Assembly: GCA_001873075.1 (NCBI GenBank)
Contig: MNYL01000162.1
Coordinates: 1-8,062, forward strand
DNA: 8,062 bases
Direction: 5' to 3'
Source: Fibrobacteres bacterium CG2_30_45_31
GTDB lineage: Bacteria > Fibrobacterota > Fibrobacteria > Fibrobacterales > Fibrobacteraceae
The notes below the pieces were generated by a model. The model had not been told where the DNA came from. It worked only from the letters and a program-made list of their open reading frames with translations, and ran no database searches. The position numbers were made by a program, and so were the translations under genes. Positions 1-6,560 of the stretch are shown piece after piece. Each line of letters starts with the position of its first letter. The first letter of the stretch is position 1.

Positions 1-93
1 TTCGGTGGCGGTGGTGGAGGCGGATTCGGCGGAGGTTTTGGTGGCTTCGGCGGTGGCGGATTCGGCGGTGGTGGTTCTGGTGGTTCTTGGTAG
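1..93 (+). CDS. C-terminal Gly-rich tail of a TPM-domain (YgcG-like) protein, partial
   Basis: The reading frame is open from base 1 and encodes 30 residues of almost pure Gly and Phe ending in SGGSW before a TAG stop. Glycine-rich tails with a final Ser/Trp motif are typical of TPM_phosphatase (YgcG-like) proteins: a signal peptide, a periplasmic TPM domain, one membrane helix, then a low-complexity Gly tail. The catalytic or binding domain lies outside the window, so the family call rests on this tail and on lemA two genes downstream, since TPM and LemA genes are frequent neighbours. The next gene starts 12 bp after the stop and its GGAGG follows the stop immediately, so the two are almost certainly co-transcribed. 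Another Gly-rich surface protein is possible. Confidence 0.6.
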   Translation, partial: FGGGGGGGFGGGFGGFGGGGFGGGGSGGSW

Positions 94-105
94 CGGAGGC
101 GCACA

Positions 106-798
106 ATGAATAAACGCATTCTCAGTATTTTTGATTTGAAAAATTCTCTTTGGCCTGATTGGTTTCAAGAGGCCTTTAGCAACAATCTTATTTCGGTGTT
201 CCTGCACGGAAATTGCCTCATGGCAGGATTTTCGCCTATCAAAGAGCCTTGGCAAATCAGTTTTATTTTAAAAGAGGACAGCCCAGAAAAAATATCTGGA
301 TTAAAACTTCTTGTCAAAAAAGCGACTCAACAAGGTATCACTTTTGGGTACTTTTTTACACACGAAAGCCTCGCTCATTCTACAGATGTTTTCCCCTTGG
401 AACTATTACATATTGCGAAACGCAATGAAGTTTTATTCGGCGAGCAGCCTCTTGCAAATTACACGCCCAATCATAACGCCCTCCGTCTTGAATGTGAGAG
501 CGAACTTCGCGGCATTCTGATTCACTTGCGCCGCGAATTTGTGTATATGCAGCAAGGCCACACCCAAATGGATTTTTTCTTTTTGGCAGAAGCTCAGTTG
601 ATGCCTATTCTTTATGGGGTCTATTTCTTGTTGCATAACACTTACCCAGAAACGCATGAAGCTATTTTTGCGGAGTACCCCCAATTACGCATTGAGCCAC
701 CCACTCGTGAAGAGGAAGTCATCAACGAACGGGCCAATAAATACATTTTAACAATCACTCAAATAATAAACACCATTGATTCTATGGAGATCCAATGA
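106..798 (+). CDS. nucleotidyltransferase-like protein, probably degenerate, in the TPM-LemA operon
   Basis: This is a 230-residue soluble protein with no signal peptide. Its start is fixed by GGAGG at 95-99. The layout resembles nucleotidyltransferase-fold proteins that sit beside LemA/TPM genes. Residues 32-56 form a strand-turn-strand block beginning FLHGNC, where active enzymes have G-S followed by a D-x-D metal site. Residues 96-116 hold FPLELLHIAKR and LFGEQPL, and residues 127-146 hold a helix with RLECESELRGILIHLRRE, a block I recall from such proteins. The D-x-D pair is absent: the corresponding stretch reads PWQIS. Catalysis is therefore unlikely and a binding or scaffolding role is more plausible. 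The gene overlaps lemA by 4 nt (ATGA), which implies translational coupling. The family call is from memory of motifs; the function is unknown. Confidence 0.6.
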   Translation: MNKRILSIFDLKNSLWPDWFQEAFSNNLISVFLHGNCLMAGFSPIKEPWQISFILKEDSPEKISGLKLLVKKATQQGITFGYFFTHESLAHSTDVFPLELLHIAKRNEVLFGEQPLANYTPNHNALRLECESELRGILIHLRREFVYMQQGHTQMDFFFLAEAQLMPILYGVYFLLHNTYPETHEAIFAEYPQLRIEPPTREEEVINERANKYILTITQIINTIDSMEIQ

Positions 799-1403
799 AA
801 AAAACAATCATCATCGTCCTCGTAGCCATTCTCGTTTTGGGAATCGCAATTGTTGGAAAAGGTGTCAGTGCCTACAACCACATCATCGCTGCCGAAGAAG
901 GAGTGAAAACTCAGTGGGCCCAAGTAGAAAATACCTACCAGCGCCGTTTCGACCTTATTCCGAATTTAGTGGCATCCGTCCAAGGCGAAGCCGACTTTGA
1001 AAAGTCTACACTTTCTGCCGTAGTCGATGCTCGAAGCAAAATGGGCGGAGTCGTGAAAGTCGATGGAGACATGCTCGGTGATGAAGCCACCATGAAACGT
1101 TTTCAACAGACTCAAGCCACGTTGGGGGGTGCATTGCAACGCTTGATGATGGTAACAGAAAATTACCCGAATCTCAAAAGCAATCAATCGTTCCAAGAAC
1201 TTCGCGTACAACTTGAAGGTTCCGAGAACCGCATTGCGGTAGAGCGTAAGCGCTACAACGAAACGGTGCAGGCTTATAACACCTACATTCGCCAGTTTCC
1301 TAACAACATTATTGCAGGACTTGCAGGGGCCGGTCGCAAAGTGGCTTTCGCAGCAGATGCCGGCGCATCCACTGCCCCTAAGGTTCAATTTAACACCAAG
1401 TAA
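795..1403 (+). CDS. lemA: LemA family protein
   Basis: The protein has 202 residues: an N-terminal hydrophobic anchor (about 4-24) followed by the LemA helical bundle. The hallmark is at residues 41-59, WAQVENTYQRRFDLIPNLV, followed by EADFEKSTLSAVVDARSK. The second conserved block is at about 127-162 (LKSNQSFQELRVQLEGSENR, then a run of basic residues into YNETVQAYN). The tail carries the usual FPNNIIAGLAG. LemA proteins are membrane-anchored, with the bundle probably outside the cytoplasm. Their role is poorly known and linked to envelope function. The start codon overlaps the upstream stop and GGAGA lies at 786-790. It is the last gene of the operon, with a terminator about 25 bp after the stop. 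The length matches the family. Confidence 0.93.
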   Translation: MKKTIIIVLVAILVLGIAIVGKGVSAYNHIIAAEEGVKTQWAQVENTYQRRFDLIPNLVASVQGEADFEKSTLSAVVDARSKMGGVVKVDGDMLGDEATMKRFQQTQATLGGALQRLMMVTENYPNLKSNQSFQELRVQLEGSENRIAVERKRYNETVQAYNTYIRQFPNNIIAGLAGAGRKVAFAADAGASTAPKVQFNTK

Positions 1404-1428
1404 AATTTTACTGGGATAACACCAGCGA

Positions 1429-1464
1429 AAAAGAACCGGTCGCCTAACAGCCTCCGGTTCTTTT
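1429..1464. terminator. rho-independent terminator after lemA
   Basis: A perfect 11-bp stem, AAAAGAACCGG (1429-1439) with CCGGTTCTTTT (1454-1464), encloses a 14-nt loop and is followed by G and more T. Because A-rich sequence precedes the left arm, the minus-strand reading also ends in a T run. It may therefore also stop transcription arriving from the convergent PH-SHOCT gene, although that gene's stop is about 115 bp away. Confidence 0.88.
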
Positions 1465-1579
1465 GTTTTCACCAAACGTAATTATTTTAACAAGCCTAGA
1501 AGTCAGACCGTTTTACACACTTTACTTTATAAGAAACAATCAAGTCTTTTTAGTTTATCTCTGTTGTTTAACGTAACAC

Positions 1580-2140
1580 TTACTCTCTAAGTAACTTGGC
1601 TTTTTGCATTTCGAATTCTTCTGGAGTGAGGAAGCCTTTCTCAGTAAGGCTTGCCAATCGTTCAATTTTAGAGACGAAATCATCGCCTTCGACGGAGAAT
1701 GTTTTCTTTTCTTCCTTCATGCCACGGCGAAGTTCAATCACATCCCGGAGTTTATTACTAAAGGGCAACACCGTTTTGAGCCAAACACTTTCTAACGTGT
1801 GAATTATCGCCCCATCTTGAAAACTGATCCGCCCAGAAAACATCGTCGTTTCTCCGGATGCCGCATTCACATTATTCAAATCCACCACAATTTGCTTAAG
1901 TCCAAAAATAAAACCCTTATTCAAAAAGATAATACGCATATCCGTAAGGGTCACAAGCCAGCGTTTTCCTTTCATCACACCACAAGTAAATGCGAGCACC
2001 TGTTCCCCCTCTTGCAACATAGAGGGGATGAAAATCAGTTCTTTTTTTGATACCAAGCGAATATCGCCCATCTCTGCTGCGATGCGATCAAATTCCATAA
2101 ATGTCTTGTCCGTAGGACTATTCTTATAATCGAACGCCAT
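1580..2140 (-). CDS. bacterial PH-like domain protein with C-terminal SHOCT motif
   Basis: The protein has 186 residues and no signal peptide or membrane helix. Residues about 33-137 look like a bacterial PH-like domain: the run GEQVLAFTCGVMKGKRWLVT, then LTDMRIIFLNKG and FGLKQIVVDLNNV, is the typical strand pattern in which a protein activity is reported by a beta sandwich. Residues about 153-185 match the SHOCT module (short C-terminal domain): DDFVSKIERLASLTEKG followed by FLTPEEFEMQKAKLL. SHOCT modules are thought to mediate oligomerisation. The two are often paired in small proteins of unknown function. The start is supported by GGGAGG at 2146-2151. The gene is monocistronic, convergent with lemA and divergent from the small membrane protein gene. 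Confidence 0.82.
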   Translation of the reverse strand: MAFDYKNSPTDKTFMEFDRIAAEMGDIRLVSKKELIFIPSMLQEGEQVLAFTCGVMKGKRWLVTLTDMRIIFLNKGFIFGLKQIVVDLNNVNAASGETTMFSGRISFQDGAIIHTLESVWLKTVLPFSNKLRDVIELRRGMKEEKKTFSVEGDDFVSKIERLASLTEKGFLTPEEFEMQKAKLLRE

Positions 2141-2152
2141 TTTAGCCTCCCA

Positions 2153-2184
2153 TTGAGATTTAACCCTGTACCTATAAGTATAGA
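2153..2184. promoter_or_regulatory. possible divergent promoter region
   Basis: The 164-bp gap between the divergent starts at 2140 (-) and 2305 (+) must contain promoters for both genes. On the plus strand TTGAGA (2153-2158) and TATAAG (2173-2178) are only 14 bp apart, shorter than ideal. CTATA-AG-TATAG (2172-2183) is a perfect 12-bp palindrome that offers -10-like sequences on both strands. The match is weak, so the site is tentative. Nothing else in the gap is convincing. Confidence 0.3.
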
Positions 2185-2304
2185 TTCTTCTTCACAATGA
2201 TATTCGGGTACTTTTCAATTCTAGACCTACATTTTTAAGTTTCATTAAGTATTATTTTAGAGGCGGAGTTTACCCAATGATTCAAGTTTCTTACAGGAGA
2301 ATAC

Positions 2305-2538
2305 ATGCTTACCGTTAGAATTCTTGCAGTTGTCATTATTTTGGCAGGCATTGCACTACTCAAGATGGGTAATTTTACGTTCGCAGATGAAATTCGAAAG
2401 GATGCTTCGGATTCCAATACTGGAGGACCAGTCGCTCTGGTGGAGCGAACAGTCACCATCCCCAAGTGGTTAAGTATTGGATTCATTGTCGTGGGAGGTA
2501 TCATTTTAGTCGCTAGCGTGAAGAAAGAACCGAAGTAA
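2305..2538 (+). CDS. small two-helix membrane protein (DUF3185-like)
   Basis: The protein has 77 residues. Hydrophobic helices lie at about 4-20 (RILAVVIILAGIALL) and about 55-72 (WLSIGFIVVGGIILVASV), joined by a roughly 33-residue polar loop containing ADEIRKDASDSNTGG. The C-terminus is basic (KKEPK). The helix-polar loop-helix form, with RILxxVxxxxGI at the start and a Gly-rich second helix, resembles small proteins annotated DUF3185, but this is a pattern impression. The start is preceded by AGGAGA (2295-2300). The coiled-coil gene begins 34 bp downstream with no terminator between, so the pair is probably one transcript. Role unknown. Confidence 0.72.
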   Translation: MLTVRILAVVIILAGIALLKMGNFTFADEIRKDASDSNTGGPVALVERTVTIPKWLSIGFIVVGGIILVASVKKEPK

Positions 2539-2572
2539 TTTTATACAAACAACAAGGAAGGAGCATAATACT

Positions 2573-2860
2573 ATGGATACTAAAGAAGCCTACAAAAAGA
2601 AGATTGAAGCCGAATTGGATGAAGCACAAAAGAAAGTGGCGGCCCTGAAGTCTAAACTTGAATCGAGTGCCAAAGACGCTTATCAAGACAATAAAAAGCT
2701 GATTGATGAGCTTGAAAAAAAGGCAAATGAGATCAAGTCTCAAGCAAAGAAACTAGGCAATGCGAGTGAAGGCGCTTTTGAGGTCCTGAAAGAAGGGGCC
2801 GAAAATGCGATTTCTGCCATGAGCAAAGCGATTCGCGAAGCCGCTTCAAAATTCAAGTAA
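2573..2860 (+). CDS. short coiled-coil protein
   Basis: The protein has 95 residues, is very rich in Lys, Glu and Ala, and has no membrane segment, Cys or Trp. Residues 1-62 show continuous heptad-like spacing of Leu, Ile and Ala (EAELDEAQKKVAALKSKLE, then KKLIDELEKKANEIKSQ), predicting a long amphipathic coiled coil. After a Gly/Asn break, residues 66-95 form a second amphipathic helix (EGAFEVLKEGAENAISAMSK) ending in ASKFK. It resembles widely found small coiled-coil proteins that begin MDTKEAY and end in an AASKFK-type tail, none with a known function. The ribosome binding site is strong (AAGGAG at 2558-2563). It is the last gene of the pair and is followed by a terminator. Confidence 0.8.
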   Translation: MDTKEAYKKKIEAELDEAQKKVAALKSKLESSAKDAYQDNKKLIDELEKKANEIKSQAKKLGNASEGAFEVLKEGAENAISAMSKAIREAASKFK

Positions 2861-2879
2861 TGCGTTTTTTCTGAAACTA

Positions 2880-2906
2880 AAAAGGCGTCCCCTGTGGGCG
2901 TCTTTT
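2880..2906. terminator. bidirectional rho-independent terminator between convergent genes
   Basis: An 11-bp stem (2880-2890 with 2896-2906, two G-U pairs on the plus-strand RNA) has a 5-nt loop and T-rich sequence on the plus side. On the minus strand the same hairpin ends in TTTTT. It lies 19 bp after the coiled-coil gene and 3 bp after the nnrD stop, so it can serve both. Confidence 0.87.
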
Positions 2907-2909
2907 GTT

Positions 2910-3788
2910 TTAAAGCAGTGTTTTAATCGCTTGCGGAATGTATGTCAATAAATCTGAAGCAAACATTCCATAGGCAGTCAGTTTTTCTTTCGCCAAATCA
3001 CCGGCCTTTCCATGCAGATAAACGCCCAAGCACGCCGCATCTGTCGTAGAAAGCCCTTGAGCGCAGAATCCAGCGATCATCCCTGTGAGTACATCGCCGG
3101 AACCTGCTTTCGCAAGTGCTGAATTACCAGTGGAATTGATAAAGGTCAGTTCTCCATCAGTAATCACTGTATGGTGTCCTTTAAGAACCACAGTCGCAGA
3201 AAATTTTTTCGCTGCTTTTTCTGCATACTTCACTCGATCTTCCTCAATATCTTCCACACTTACTTTTAAAAGTCTGGACATTTCCTTAGGGTGTGGCGTT
3301 AAAATCGTCCGCTTGGGAAGAGGAATGTACTGGAGTTCTGCAATGGTATTCAAACCATCCGCGTCTATCACTAGAGATAAGTCTGAATCCACAAGTGTGC
3401 TGATCAAATTTTTAAAAAAGTATTTTACGCTTTCATTTGTGCTAAACAAGCGAAAAAGTCCGCTTCCCACAGAAAGTACTTTATACATATAAGTAAGCTC
3501 AAAAATATGTTTGTACTCGCCGTCAATAATGGCACCTTCGCTTGCTTGCAACGGAATGATAACGATATTGGGGGTATAAGAGGCCACACTATTCGCCACC
3601 ACTTCCGGGCACGCTAAAGAAACGTAGCCCGCACCCACACGTAAAGCAGCCAAGCTCGATAAGCAGGCAGCCCCCCGATAGTTCACGGAGCCTGCCACAT
3701 TGAGCACATTTCCAAAGGAGCCCTTGTTGGATTCTTCTTCACGTTTCGGCAACAACTTTTGCACGAATTCTAACGTTAAATCAATCAT
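2910..3788 (-). CDS. nnrD: ADP-dependent NAD(P)H-hydrate dehydratase
   Basis: This cytoplasmic metabolite-repair enzyme uses ADP to dehydrate the S form of NADHX and NADPHX, the damaged hydrated cofactors, back to NAD(P)H. It has 292 residues in a ribokinase-like fold. Visible motifs are KGSFGNVLNVAGS (22-34), GAGYVSLACPE (52-62), DADGLN (142-147), LTPHPKEMSRLL (163-174), VLKGHHTVI (201-209) and the nucleotide and catalytic segment NSALAKAGSGDVLTGMIAG (222-240), with the catalytic Asp in GSGD (232). Only this domain is present; the NnrE epimerase domain fused to it in many bacteria is missing and is not elsewhere in the window. The ATG at 3788 is chosen because GGAGG (3794-3798) sits 5 nt upstream. 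An in-frame ATG and a TTG further 5' lie on or before that site. It is the last gene of the rmuC operon. Confidence 0.93.
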   Translation of the reverse strand: MIDLTLEFVQKLLPKREEESNKGSFGNVLNVAGSVNYRGAACLSSLAALRVGAGYVSLACPEVVANSVASYTPNIVIIPLQASEGAIIDGEYKHIFELTYMYKVLSVGSGLFRLFSTNESVKYFFKNLISTLVDSDLSLVIDADGLNTIAELQYIPLPKRTILTPHPKEMSRLLKVSVEDIEEDRVKYAEKAAKKFSATVVLKGHHTVITDGELTFINSTGNSALAKAGSGDVLTGMIAGFCAQGLSTTDAACLGVYLHGKAGDLAKEKLTAYGMFASDLLTYIPQAIKTLL

Positions 3789-3815
3789 TTTTACCTCCAT
3801 CAAAGTGACATTTTG

Positions 3816-4508
3816 CTAATTGAAAAAACGAATAATCATTAGCGAAGAAAACATCACCTGCGCGATCATGAATATATAAGCCAGAATCAATTCGTTCACT
3901 CTTGAAAACGTCCCATTCTTACTAAAAGAGTGCCGAATGACGCAAAAGTGGCAAACAATAATGGCAAAAAGAGTGCCTAAATACGATTCAGAAAATCCAA
4001 ACAACAGGAGAACAAGCATATACACCACAAAAAGCGCATAAAGAACTTCATGAACCGTTACAACTTTTAGCCCTGTTTTTTCTTCTATAGAAACATCGGT
4101 TAATTTTTTCGCTATCAACTCTGAATATAGTTCATGAACCTCTGCAAGATTCTGAATACAATAAGGTTCCCCTTTATATCTAAAACAAACTTCTTTCATT
4201 TGGGTAAGGGCTTGCGATTTTAATTGAACACAACTCATTTTATTGATTTCAAAAGTGCGACATTTTTTTCCAAACGTCCAGAGCAATTTTGATTCCGACA
4301 AAGTCACACACAAGGATGGAAATTTGTGAATTTGATATACATAAAAAGCTACGCACATAAGCGCAAACGCCAAAAGACTCATCACCCCCACAAACGAATC
4401 ATTGCGAATAAAATAAGGGCCCAAAATAGCCGCAACAATTAAGAATTCCACAACCATCAAAATTTTCAACCGTCGAAAAAACTTTTTATCGCCTTTATAT
4501 TCAGTCAT
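3816..4508 (-). CDS. five-helix membrane protein with a possible PH-like soluble domain, unknown function
   Basis: The protein has 230 residues. Two N-terminal helices (about 14-35 and 38-60) are followed by a soluble block at about 65-135 and three C-terminal helices (about 152-172, 174-194 and 205-227). The soluble block reads as alternating short strands (LCVTLSESKLLWTFGKKCRT, then FEINKMSCVQLKS, CFRYKGEPYCIQN) and an ending helix. That order resembles bacterial PH-like domains between membrane helices, but sequence support is weak. I do not recognise a family. The start is set by GGAGG at 4515-4519. The first 8 nt overlap the end of rmuC (ATGACTGA), indicating coupled translation. nnrD starts 27 bp after its stop, so it sits in the middle of an rmuC-nnrD operon. 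A gating, sensing or scaffold role cannot be told apart. Confidence 0.78.
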   Translation of the reverse strand: MTEYKGDKKFFRRLKILMVVEFLIVAAILGPYFIRNDSFVGVMSLLAFALMCVAFYVYQIHKFPSLCVTLSESKLLWTFGKKCRTFEINKMSCVQLKSQALTQMKEVCFRYKGEPYCIQNLAEVHELYSELIAKKLTDVSIEEKTGLKVVTVHEVLYALFVVYMLVLLLFGFSESYLGTLFAIIVCHFCVIRHSFSKNGTFSRVNELILAYIFMIAQVMFSSLMIIRFFN

Positions 4509-5616
4509 GGCTCGCCTCCAAAAAATCCACTTTATTGCCAGTAATTTGTCCCATCTTATCATTGAACTTCTCGGCCTTTTTTAGACTATCCTCATATTTC
4601 TGAGAAGCATTTCCCAAGTGCTTTCCTACCAAGATAAAGTCCTCATAGAATTTTCCAAAAGCATTTTGCACATTCGAGAGTTCTCCAATAATCAACTTCG
4701 CCTGCTGCTCAATTTTAAACCCTTTGAGCCCATATACTAAAGCCATCAAGTATGCATAAAAACTATTCGGAGAAACCGGAATTACATGTTTTTGAATTGC
4801 ATAGTTGAAAATTTCATAATCCTTTTTGGTCAAAGAATCATTGATAATCGTCTCATAAAAAACGTTCTCTGCAGGGATGTACATCATGGCAAAATCAAAA
4901 GTCCCTTCTGCAGGATTAATATATTTATCCGCAATTTCATCAATGCGCAATTTCACAGAAGAAACAAATTCTTTTTTGAATTTGCGTTTATCTTCGTCAT
5001 TCTCTGCGTTTACTAAACGCGCAAAACTTTCTAGCGGAAATTTGGAATCTACGGGAACAATGCCTTCAGCAAGGATAATAGCGGCATCCACCTGGGTGCC
5101 GTTTTTAAAAGTGTATTTGATTTCGTAATTTTTACTGGGGAAAATTTCTTTGAAAAGTTCTTCTAACAAATACTCACCCAAATTGCCCCGGAGTTTTGGC
5201 GCCTGTAAAATTTCTTGTAAAGAAGAGATGTCTTTACCAATATCCTGAATATTTTTGGTCGTCACTTCAAGAGTGCCTAATTTTTTTTGTATCTCGCCGA
5301 TTACATCATTAGAGTTCTTCAGTTGTGAAGTAATGCTATTCTGGTTTGCAAACATGCCCTCGTTCACCGTTTTGAGGATAGAGTTCAGTTGTTCACGCAT
5401 TTCTTTTTGTGTGTGGAGCAAAAGCGTTTGTTGCTGAGTCAGCGATGCGTTCTGGGCTTCCAACTGTTTCGCACGTAAATCTGCCAACTGATTTTTGAGA
5501 TCTATCAATTGCGGTGAGATATCGGGCGCATGACTCTTTGATTTCAACAAAAGAATTAACAGCGCGAATAATAAAACGACGACAAAAACCAACAACACGA
5601 TAGTCAAAGCATTCAT
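4501..5616 (-). CDS. rmuC: DNA recombination protein RmuC homologue
   Basis: The protein has 371 residues: an N-terminal membrane anchor (about 4-24), a Gln-rich coiled coil (about 36-135), then the RmuC domain (about 140-345). Key motifs are LRGNLGEYLLEELF (142-155), VDAAIIL (176-182), VPVDSKFPLESF (187-198) and FAMMYIPAENVFYE (242-255). The positions of Glu148, Asp177 and the DSK triad at 190-192 suit the PD-(D/E)xK-like nuclease fold proposed for RmuC; that assignment is inference. In E. coli, loss of rmuC raises recombination at inverted repeats, and the protein is considered to limit DNA rearrangement. The start has TAGGAG at 5624-5629. It is the first gene of a three-gene minus-strand operon and overlaps the next gene by 8 nt. 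It is somewhat shorter than the E. coli protein. Confidence 0.93.
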   Translation of the reverse strand: MNALTIVLLVFVVVLLFALLILLLKSKSHAPDISPQLIDLKNQLADLRAKQLEAQNASLTQQQTLLLHTQKEMREQLNSILKTVNEGMFANQNSITSQLKNSNDVIGEIQKKLGTLEVTTKNIQDIGKDISSLQEILQAPKLRGNLGEYLLEELFKEIFPSKNYEIKYTFKNGTQVDAAIILAEGIVPVDSKFPLESFARLVNAENDEDKRKFKKEFVSSVKLRIDEIADKYINPAEGTFDFAMMYIPAENVFYETIINDSLTKKDYEIFNYAIQKHVIPVSPNSFYAYLMALVYGLKGFKIEQQAKLIIGELSNVQNAFGKFYEDFILVGKHLGNASQKYEDSLKKAEKFNDKMGQITGNKVDFLEASHD

Positions 5617-5644
5617 CAGAGAACTCCTAATCCGAACTCTTCAA

Positions 5645-5675
5645 AATATACTTCCCAAAGTGATGCTATACTCAA
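5645..5675 (-). promoter_or_regulatory. possible promoter of the rmuC operon
   Basis: On the minus strand TTGAGT (5670-5675) is followed after 19 bp by TATATT (5645-5650), about 30 bp before the rmuC start. Both hexamers are reasonable but the spacer is long, and no experimental anchor exists. Read-through from the upstream PEP-hydrolase-like gene is an alternative. Confidence 0.3.
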
Positions 5676-5676
5676 C

Positions 5677-5709
5677 AAAAAAATAAGTTAAAAAAAGTTG
5701 GCTAAGCCA
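5677..5709 (-). terminator. weak terminator-like hairpin at the stop of the PEP-hydrolase-like gene
   Basis: On the minus strand TGGC-TTA-GCCA (5709-5699) overlaps the TAG stop and is followed by a run of seven T and, 7 nt later, a second run of seven T. The stem has only 4 bp, so termination may be partial and some transcripts could continue into rmuC. Confidence 0.4.
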
Positions 5710-6532
5710 TTTTCAATGATTTAAAGGCATTTACCTGACCGCAAATCGCACGTTCTATGGTTAATCCATCAATGTTCGAAGCACCAAGAAATCCGTGAAT
5801 CCCTGGCATGCAAACCAATGCATTACCCACATTTTCTGGTTCATCAAAAGGTCCTCCATGAACGACCACCAAAATATTTTTACAGACGCTACAACCCGCA
5901 TCTGCAATGTCTGTCGCACGAGCCACAGCCTCATCCAACGCCAAAGCCCCTGTTGCTCTAGTAGAAGGCGCTGTAGTAAGACCCATGTGAACAACCAACT
6001 GGTCAACGCCCACTTTTGCCATGGCTTTAGCCTGGTCCACATCAAAAACATAAGGTGCCGTGAACAAATCAAGCTGATGAGCAATTGCCATCACTTCTAT
6101 TTCCTTATCATAGCCCATGTCTGTGCATTCCAAGTTCACTCGAAAATTACCATCAATCAAACCTACAGTCGGGAAATTTTGTACCCCTGAAAATCCCATT
6201 TCTTTTAACTGTTTTAGGAACACCGGAAATAAACGAAACGGATCTGTACCATTCACGCCAGCAATCACTGGAGTTTTTTTCACAACAGAAAGCACCTCTT
6301 TGGCCATTTCCGTCACGATCCCATTGGCATCACCATAGGCCATTAAACCTGCAATAGAATTTCTCCCTGCCATGCGATAACGACCAGAATTACTAACAAT
6401 TATAATATCTGCTCCACCAACCTCTGCCATCTTAGCAGAAATACCTGAACCGGCACAATAATCTAAAATGGGCTTACCCGCCGCCACTTGCGCATGTAAG
6501 CGCCTCAATATTTCCTGACGTGAAAAAATCAT
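5702..6532 (-). CDS. phosphoenolpyruvate hydrolase family TIM-barrel protein
   Basis: The protein has 276 residues and is a single TIM-barrel domain of the family called PEP hydrolase-like or TIM-barrel signal-transduction protein (also found as the C-terminal part of plant Tm-1-like proteins). Recognisable blocks are GSGISAKMAEVGGAD (28-42), NSGRYRMAGRNSIAGLMAYG (48-67), AGVNGTDPFR (91-100), GVQNFPTVGLIDG (116-128), HMGLTT (182-187), HGGPF (225-229) and FLGASN (248-253). The family length and all main motifs are intact, so the protein is probably active, but its true substrate is not established; the PEP hydrolase name is historical. It is usually seen near a UPF0261 (Tm-1 N-terminal-like) gene, and none is present here. 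AGAGGG at 6537-6542 lies 4 nt before the ATG. It is probably monocistronic or partly read into rmuC. Confidence 0.9.
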   Translation of the reverse strand: MIFSRQEILRRLHAQVAAGKPILDYCAGSGISAKMAEVGGADIIIVSNSGRYRMAGRNSIAGLMAYGDANGIVTEMAKEVLSVVKKTPVIAGVNGTDPFRLFPVFLKQLKEMGFSGVQNFPTVGLIDGNFRVNLECTDMGYDKEIEVMAIAHQLDLFTAPYVFDVDQAKAMAKVGVDQLVVHMGLTTAPSTRATGALALDEAVARATDIADAGCSVCKNILVVVHGGPFDEPENVGNALVCMPGIHGFLGASNIDGLTIERAICGQVNAFKSLKMA

Positions 6533-6560
6533 CCATCCCTCTCAGATTTCTTTTAATTAG

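Noticed and set aside
1..93. GGTGGC-type tandem DNA repeat
   Set aside because: The repetition is explained by the Gly-rich coding tail; codons vary and no exact unit is repeated.
966..1475. 169-codon open frame on the minus strand across lemA
   Set aside because: It lies opposite a clear LemA gene with conserved motifs, reads across the lemA terminator, and its protein is Cys/His/Arg-rich without family features; it is a shadow frame.
3085..3492. 135-codon plus-strand open frame inside nnrD
   Set aside because: It is antisense to the conserved NnrD motifs and has a Ser/Thr/Pro-rich composition typical of a reverse-strand shadow.
3789..3803. Upstream in-frame starts (TTG and ATG) for nnrD
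   Set aside because: They overlap or precede the GGAGG that correctly spaces the ATG at 3788, and the added residues do not match the family N-terminus.
4509..4562. Longer N-terminus for the five-helix membrane protein
   Set aside because: The extension would overlap rmuC further and lacks a good ribosome binding site, whereas the ATG at 4508 has GGAGG 6 nt upstream.
5761..6190. Overlapping frames of 107 and 131 codons within the PEP-hydrolase-like gene
   Set aside because: Both lie over a motif-complete family protein, have biased Leu/Trp or Cys/His composition, and lack a ribosome binding site.
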